DNA of 64,000 nt. Origin: Methylobacterium cerastii. Its GTDB lineage: Bacteria; Pseudomonadota; Alphaproteobacteria; Rhizobiales; Beijerinckiaceae. The notes under the pieces are model-generated. The model ran no database searches. It was not told the origin of the DNA and saw only the letters and a list, made by a program, of their open reading frames with translations. Shown piece after piece: positions 59,832-64,000 of this stretch. A program made the position numbers and the translations under genes. Location of the stretch: the NCBI RefSeq assembly GCF_022179125.1, contig NZ_BPQG01000024.1, forward strand, positions 1 through 64,000, given 5' to 3'. Numbering within the stretch: the stretch's first letter is position 1; every line of letters begins with the position of its first letter.

Positions 59832-60997
59832 GCGGCGCAGGCCTCGATCAGCCGGCGCAGGAACGCCTCCCCGTCCCTCAGCGCCGCCAGGGTGATGAAC
59901 TCGTCGGGCTGGTGCGCCTGGTCGATCGAGCCCGGCCCGCAGACCACCGTCGGGATGCCCGCCTGCTGGAAGCGACCGGCTTCCGTGGCGTAGGGCATCG
60001 ACACGGTGCGGTTGCGGTTGGCCATCCGCAGCGCCAGCCGCTCGGCCTCCGAGCCCGGATCGGGCAGGAGGCCGGGGATCGCGATCTCCTCGACGGTCTC
60101 GATCCGGCCGAAGGGGCCGTAGCGGTTCAGGCGCTCGCGGGTCACCGCCTCGGCCTTGGCCTGGAACAGGCGCGGGATCTCGGCCATGTCGAGGTCGGGC
60201 AGGCCGCGGAACTCCCAGTGGAAGGCGCATTCCTTCGGCAGGATGTTGCGGGCGGTGCCGCCGTGGATCGTGCCGACATGCACGGTGGTGGCGGGCGGAT
60301 CGAACCGGCCCGACGCGTCGCCGCGCGCGATCATCCGGTCGGCGATGGCGTTGAGCCCGGAGACGAGGTCGCAGGCCGCCATCACGGCGTTGGCGCCCAG
60401 CATCGGCTTGGCCGAATGCGCCTCGTGGCCGTGCACCGTGGTGTGGAAGGTGACGATGCTCTTGTGCGCGTCGGCGACCTCGAGGTCGGTCGGCTCGCCG
60501 ACGATCACCGCGCCCGGCCGCGGCAGGTCGAGGCCGAAGCGGGCGATCGCATCCATCACGCCGAGGCAGGTGGTCTCCTCGTCGTAGGACAGCAGGATGT
60601 GGATCGGCCGTTTCAGGTCGGCGGCGAGGTAGTCCGGCACCAAGGCGAGGGCGGTGGCGCAGAAGCCCTTCATGTCCACCGCGCCGCGACCGTAGGCCCG
60701 GCCGTCGGCCACGCGCAGGGTGAACGGGTCGGCGGTCCAGGCTTGGCCTACGACGGGGACGACGTCGGTGTGCCCCGACAGCACGACGCCGCCGTCGACC
60801 GGCGGGCCGATCGTGGCGAAGAGCGCGGCGCGGTCGCCGGCGGCGTTCGGGATGCGGGAATAGGGGACGCCCCAGCCGTCGAGGTAGGCGGCGACCCAGT
60901 CGATCAGGGCGAGGTTCGGCTTGGAACTCTCGGTGTCGAAGGCGACGAGGTGGGCGAGGATGTCGAGCGGGGTCATCCGCTCGCCGGAACCGGGCAT
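59828..60997 (-). CDS. argE: Acetylornithine deacetylase
   Basis: The 389-aa M20 metallohydrolase has LSGHTDVVPVVGQAW (metal His/Asp), RGAVDMKGFCATALALV, LSYDEETTCLGV and GPGSIDQAHQPDEF (metal His). It releases ornithine from N-acetylornithine in arginine synthesis. The ATG at 60997 has AAGGACA 7 nt upstream; a second ATG at 60976 is possible. It complements argD and argF elsewhere in the window. Confidence 0.93.
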   Translation of the reverse strand: MPGSGERMTPLDILAHLVAFDTESSKPNLALIDWVAAYLDGWGVPYSRIPNAAGDRAALFATIGPPVDGGVVLSGHTDVVPVVGQAWTADPFTLRVADGRAYGRGAVDMKGFCATALALVPDYLAADLKRPIHILLSYDEETTCLGVMDAIARFGLDLPRPGAVIVGEPTDLEVADAHKSIVTFHTTVHGHEAHSAKPMLGANAVMAACDLVSGLNAIADRMIARGDASGRFDPPATTVHVGTIHGGTARNILPKECAFHWEFRGLPDLDMAEIPRLFQAKAEAVTRERLNRYGPFGRIETVEEIAIPGLLPDPGSEAERLALRMANRNRTVSMPYATEAGRFQQAGIPTVVCGPGSIDQAHQPDEFITLAALRDGEAFLRRLIEACAA

Positions 60998-61044
60998 CGG
61001 TCGTGTCCTTGGGCGGCCGGCCCCGGGCGCCGGCCCGAAACCGA

Positions 61045-61437
61045 TCAGTGCAGGCTGCGGCGGATATGCGGGCTGTCGAGGGAGAAGGCCGGGATCTCGG
61101 CCTCGAAGCTCTCGCCCGCGACCGTGGCCATGGTGTAGCTGCCGGCCATCAGCCCGTCCGGCGTGGTGAGCGGGCAGCCGCTGGTGTAGCAGAACGACTC
61201 GCCCGGCTCCAGCACCGGCTGCTTGCCGACGACGCCGGCGCCACGCACCTCCTGGCAGTCGCCGCGCCCGTCGATGATGCGCCAATGGCGCGAGCGGAGC
61301 TGCACCTGCTCGGCGCCGTTGTTCACGATCTCGACGGTGTAGGCGAAGAAGTACCGGCTTTCGCCCGGCGAGGATTCCTCCTCGACGAAGCGCGGATTGA
61401 CGGTCACGCTGATTCCGCGCGTCTCGGCCTTGTACAT
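61045..61437 (-). CDS. apaG: ApaG domain protein
   Basis: The 130-aa protein has [57 protein letters not shown] and [15 protein letters not shown], all ApaG features. It folds as a fibronectin-like barrel and is linked to divalent cation and diadenosine polyphosphate metabolism without a settled reaction. It lies 47 bp upstream of argE on the same strand. Confidence 0.95.
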   Translation of the reverse strand: MYKAETRGISVTVNPRFVEEESSPGESRYFFAYTVEIVNNGAEQVQLRSRHWRIIDGRGDCQEVRGAGVVGKQPVLEPGESFCYTSGCPLTTPDGLMAGSYTMATVAGESFEAEIPAFSLDSPHIRRSLH

Positions 61438-61598
61438 CGTCCCTAATTGCCCTCTTCAGCGGCGACCGAGTTCGGTCTAGCTCGGGTCTAGACGGCTCGA
61501 AGCCGCTTTTCGATGCGACTTTCATCGTGGTAGTTGCCGGGAGAATTCCCGTCAATCGCGGTGAAGTACGTCGCGGCGGCGGCAGGGGCAGGGCCGGC

Positions 61599-62075
61599 AT
61601 GGTCGAGGGTTTGACGGGCCGCCCGAGGCGGTTCGGGGGCGCGCGGCCCTCGCTGCCCGCGCTCGCGCACGGCGCCGCCTGGACGGCGCTCCTGGCGGTC
61701 GCGGGCTTCCTCGCCTGGCGCGATCCCGGCACGAACCTGCCCCCCGCGGCGGCGCTCGCGGCGGCGCTGATCCTCGACGGCGGGGCCCGGATCGCGGCGG
61801 CCCGGATCGCGAGACGGACAGGCCCCGATCCGCGGCTTTCCGGCCTGCCCTCCCTGGTGCTCGGCGTCGGCGGCGCCCTCGGCCTCCTCGCCGGCGGGGC
61901 CGCGTTGCTGCTGTTCCCTCGCGCGGTCCCGGTGCTCGCGAGCGCGCTCGCCGGCCTGATCGCGATCGGCGCGCTGGCCCGGCTCGCCCTGATCCGGATC
62001 GTCCTCGCCCTGCCCGGCGAGGAACCGGGCGAGCCGCGCCCGGCGCCGGCCGAGCCTCCTTTAAGCCGGCGTTAG
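61599..62075 (+). CDS. Multi-pass membrane protein of unknown function
   Basis: The 158-aa product has about four hydrophobic helices (WTALLAVAGFLAW, LPPAAALAAALILDGG, LVLGVGGALGLLAGGAALLLF, VLASALAGLIAIGALARLALIRIVLA) and a Pro/Arg-rich C-terminus. I recognise no family. The ATG at 61599 is used; further in-frame sequence to 61527 is arginine/glycine-rich. dcd follows 54 bp downstream. Confidence 0.6.
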   Translation: MVEGLTGRPRRFGGARPSLPALAHGAAWTALLAVAGFLAWRDPGTNLPPAAALAAALILDGGARIAAARIARRTGPDPRLSGLPSLVLGVGGALGLLAGGAALLLFPRAVPVLASALAGLIAIGALARLALIRIVLALPGEEPGEPRPAPAEPPLSRR

Positions 62076-62129
62076 GCGCTTTGCCCGAAAACGACCGATG
62101 GTGACGGCCGGACGGGGCGCGCGAGAGAC

Positions 62130-63299
62130 ATGAGCACGACGCCGAGCCCGGTTGCCGGGACAAGCCCTTCAGCCGGGAACGCTTCTTCTGCGGGGCAGGG
62201 CGCCGCGGCGGCACCCGGAGCGCCGCGCGACGGCATCCTGTCGGCCGAGGGCATCGCCGCCCTGGCGCAGGCGGGCGGCATCCTGACGGCTTCCCCCTTC
62301 GCCGCCGACCAGATCCAGCCCGCGAGCCTCGACCTGCGCCTCGGGGCGCGGGCCTGGCGCGTGCGCACCAGCTTCCTGCCAGGCGCGTCCCGCGCGGTCT
62401 CGGCCTGCGTCGCGCGCCTTTCGTTCCACGAGATCGACCTGCGGCCCGGCGCGGTGCTGGAGACCGGCTGCGTCTACATCGCCGAGCTGCAGGAATCCCT
62501 GGCCCTGCCCGAGACCCTCGCGGCGGCGGCCAACCCGAAGAGCTCGACCGGGCGGATCGACGTGTTCACCCGCGTCATCACCGACCGGGCGGAGGCGTTC
62601 GACCAGGTCGAGGCCGGCTATCGCGGGCCGCTCTACGCCGAGATCTCGCCGCGCACCTTCCCGGTCCTGGTCCGCACCGGCTCGCGCCTGTCGCAGATCC
62701 GCTTCCGCCGCGGCACGGTGCGGCTGCGCGACGACGAACTCGTCGCGCTGCACGCGCGCTCGCCGCTCGTCACCGCGGCGGCGCCGTCCTTCCACGGCGG
62801 CGTCGCCGTCTCCGTGGACCTCGCCGGCTTCGACGGGCTCATCGGCTACCGGGCCAAGCGCCATACCGGCCTCGTGGACGTGGACGCCCCCGGGCGCCAC
62901 GCGGCGGCCGAGTTCTGGGAGCCGCTGCCGGCCGACGGCTCGGGCTCGCTGATCCTCGATCCCGGCCAGTTCTACATCCTGGCCTCGAAGGAATCGGTGC
63001 AGGTGCCGCCCGACCACGCCGCCGAGATGGTCCCGTTCGACCCGCTGGTGGGCGAGTTCCGGGTCCACTACGCCGGCTTCTTCGATCCCGGCTTCGGCTA
63101 TGCCGGCGCCGGCGGCACCGGCGCGCGCGCGGTGCTGGAGGTGCGCTCGCGCGACGTGCCGTTCCTGCTCGAGGACGGTCAGATCGTCGGCCGCCTCGTC
63201 TACGAGCGCATGGAGGCGGTGCCGCGGATGCTCTACGGCGCCGGCGCCGGCTCGAACTACCAGGCGCAAGGGCTGAAGCTGTCGAAGCACTTCGCCTGA
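62130..63299 (+). CDS. dcd: 2'-deoxycytidine 5'-triphosphate deaminase, long alphaproteobacterial form
   Basis: The 389-aa protein contains two dUTPase/dCTP deaminase-fold halves. The first has DQIQPASLDLRLGARAWRV and NPKSSTGRIDVFTRVITD; the second has FYILASKESVQVPPDHAAEM and GFFDPGFGYAGAGG. It supplies dUTP/dUMP for thymidylate synthesis. About 36 Ala/Pro/Ser-rich residues precede the domain, so a later start is possible. Confidence 0.88.
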   Translation: MSTTPSPVAGTSPSAGNASSAGQGAAAAPGAPRDGILSAEGIAALAQAGGILTASPFAADQIQPASLDLRLGARAWRVRTSFLPGASRAVSACVARLSFHEIDLRPGAVLETGCVYIAELQESLALPETLAAAANPKSSTGRIDVFTRVITDRAEAFDQVEAGYRGPLYAEISPRTFPVLVRTGSRLSQIRFRRGTVRLRDDELVALHARSPLVTAAAPSFHGGVAVSVDLAGFDGLIGYRAKRHTGLVDVDAPGRHAAAEFWEPLPADGSGSLILDPGQFYILASKESVQVPPDHAAEMVPFDPLVGEFRVHYAGFFDPGFGYAGAGGTGARAVLEVRSRDVPFLLEDGQIVGRLVYERMEAVPRMLYGAGAGSNYQAQGLKLSKHFA

Positions 63300-63731
63300 G
63301 GCGGCGCGGCCTTGAGTGACCCGGCCACCGCAATCCTCGCGCGGAGTCCGAGCCGGCCACGGGCGTGCCCGCGGCACGGTCGATCCAGATCACATTACCG
63401 CCGCCGACGAACCCAGGATGCCGGAGTGCTGGACGATCGCGTTGATGGGCAAGATCGCGTAGCCATCCCGGTCGGCATCTGCATCCGGAAGTCGCGGCGC
63501 CCGCTTCGACGCCCCCTGTTCGTGTAACGGCGCACCGAACCCGCCGAGCCGTGCGACCTGTCCGTGGGACGGCGCGCGAAAAAGCTCCGATTTCGCGGTG
63601 GCTTGCTGAATCCAACGCCGTCGGAAGGGAGTGGTGGGCCCGGCAGGACAGTGACCTATCAAACTAAAATCAAACGGAAACAGCAACTTAGCGCAGACCG
63701 CACAGCGCTATGTGTAACACCTGCGTGTCAC
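63300..63731. other. Gap after dcd without a supported gene
   Basis: The 432 bp hold several open frames on both strands, but none with a ribosome-binding site or protein-like sequence. Protein-like fragments such as GYAILPINAIV on the minus strand (within 63390-63686) may be relics of a decayed gene. Confidence 0.35.
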
Positions 63732-63974
63732 ATGGCAATGGGCTCCTTCGACCCATTGCAGAAGCCCGGAAGGTCAGCTTTGACCGATGCCGTTCCGGCC
63801 CTGACGATCGCCTATCAGCAGCAGATGTTCGACGCCTGGAACGCCCTTACGGGAGACATGCCAGCCGCCGCTGCAATGGAGCTACTTGCGGCTGCCGTGC
63901 ATCACGCGCTTGCCGCGCAGGCCCCGTTCCAGCGCGGTATCGACGTCGTCGCCGACCTCTCTAGGGCAGCGTGA
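63732..63974 (+). CDS. Small helical protein of unknown function
   Basis: The 80-aa product (FDPLQKPGRSALTDAVPALT, then IAYQQQMFDAWNAL, then AAAMELLAAAVHHALAAQ) looks like two or three amphipathic helices and has protein-like composition, unlike neighbouring frames. I recognise no family. There is no clear ribosome-binding site before the ATG at 63732, and the frame is open further upstream. Confidence 0.45.
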   Translation: MAMGSFDPLQKPGRSALTDAVPALTIAYQQQMFDAWNALTGDMPAAAAMELLAAAVHHALAAQAPFQRGIDVVADLSRAA

Positions 63975-64000
63975 ACAGACGCAGTTCTGCGAGAGCTTCA

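Noticed and set aside
63312-63686. Overlapping short frames after dcd on both strands
   Set aside because: No ribosome-binding site or recognisable domain; they may be decayed sequence but I cannot support a gene.

Overview
The window is high-GC chromosomal DNA from an alphaproteobacterium of the Rhizobiales, most likely a Methylobacterium/Methylorubrum-type methylotroph. Pointers are the secE-nusG-rplKA-rplJL-rpoBC order, a probable hopanoid C-2 methylase (HpnP type), a mesaconyl-CoA hydratase of the ethylmalonyl-CoA pathway, and DUF3606 and GcrA-like small proteins. The species is inferred from gene content only.

Layout. 1-16.4 kb: a DUF1444-like exported protein, tRNA-Trp, then the transcription/translation block secE, nusG, rplK, rplA, (GIY-YIG nuclease plus a 184-bp palindromic element, and an HpnP-like radical SAM enzyme on the same strand), rplJ, rplL, rpoB, rpoC, with a leader, attenuator-like hairpins and terminators. 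16.4-34.7 kb: small hypothetical proteins, tRNA-Leu(GAG), a FliN-like protein, lipB, a two-barrel outer-membrane porin, sseA, a GcrA-like zinc-ribbon protein, an RND efflux pair (acrA-acrB type), an L,D-transpeptidase, a GGDEF-EAL protein, a TSUP permease, mcd and yggT.

34.77-46.69 kb: an approximately 11.8-kb integrated element between two identical 76-bp tRNA-Ala(CGC) genes. It is much more AT-rich over most of its length. It carries a tyrosine integrase next to the first tRNA copy, a large protein that joins an SF2-type helicase to a primase-polymerase-like domain, a 703-aa P-loop ATPase with a zinc ribbon, a serine recombinase, a ribbon-helix-helix regulator too short to be obvious (55 aa) that overlaps a 103-aa gene and has a nearby inverted-repeat operator candidate, two small secreted products, an amber-interrupted ORF, and several proteins I do not recognise. 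Paired TGTCACA repeats lie about 100 bp inside each tRNA copy, as expected of integrase arm sites. The layout suggests a small self-replicating integrative element or phage satellite, and it is the best place in this window to look for something undescribed.

46.7-64 kb: typical chromosomal genes again. There is a phospholipase A2-like secreted protein, an Lrp regulator, an overlapping operon (GNAT/FemAB-like, M20 amidohydrolase, glutathione peroxidase), a HigBA toxin-antitoxin pair, glycerophosphodiesterase plus RidA, argD-argF, a DUF1778/GNAT (TacAT-like) toxin-antitoxin pair, hslO, a repeat-rich secreted protein, argE-speG, apaG, a long-form dcd and a small hypothetical gene. A theme that crosses loci is the recurrence of imperfect 14-15-bp tandem repeats (3-5 units) in at least six unrelated places outside the island.
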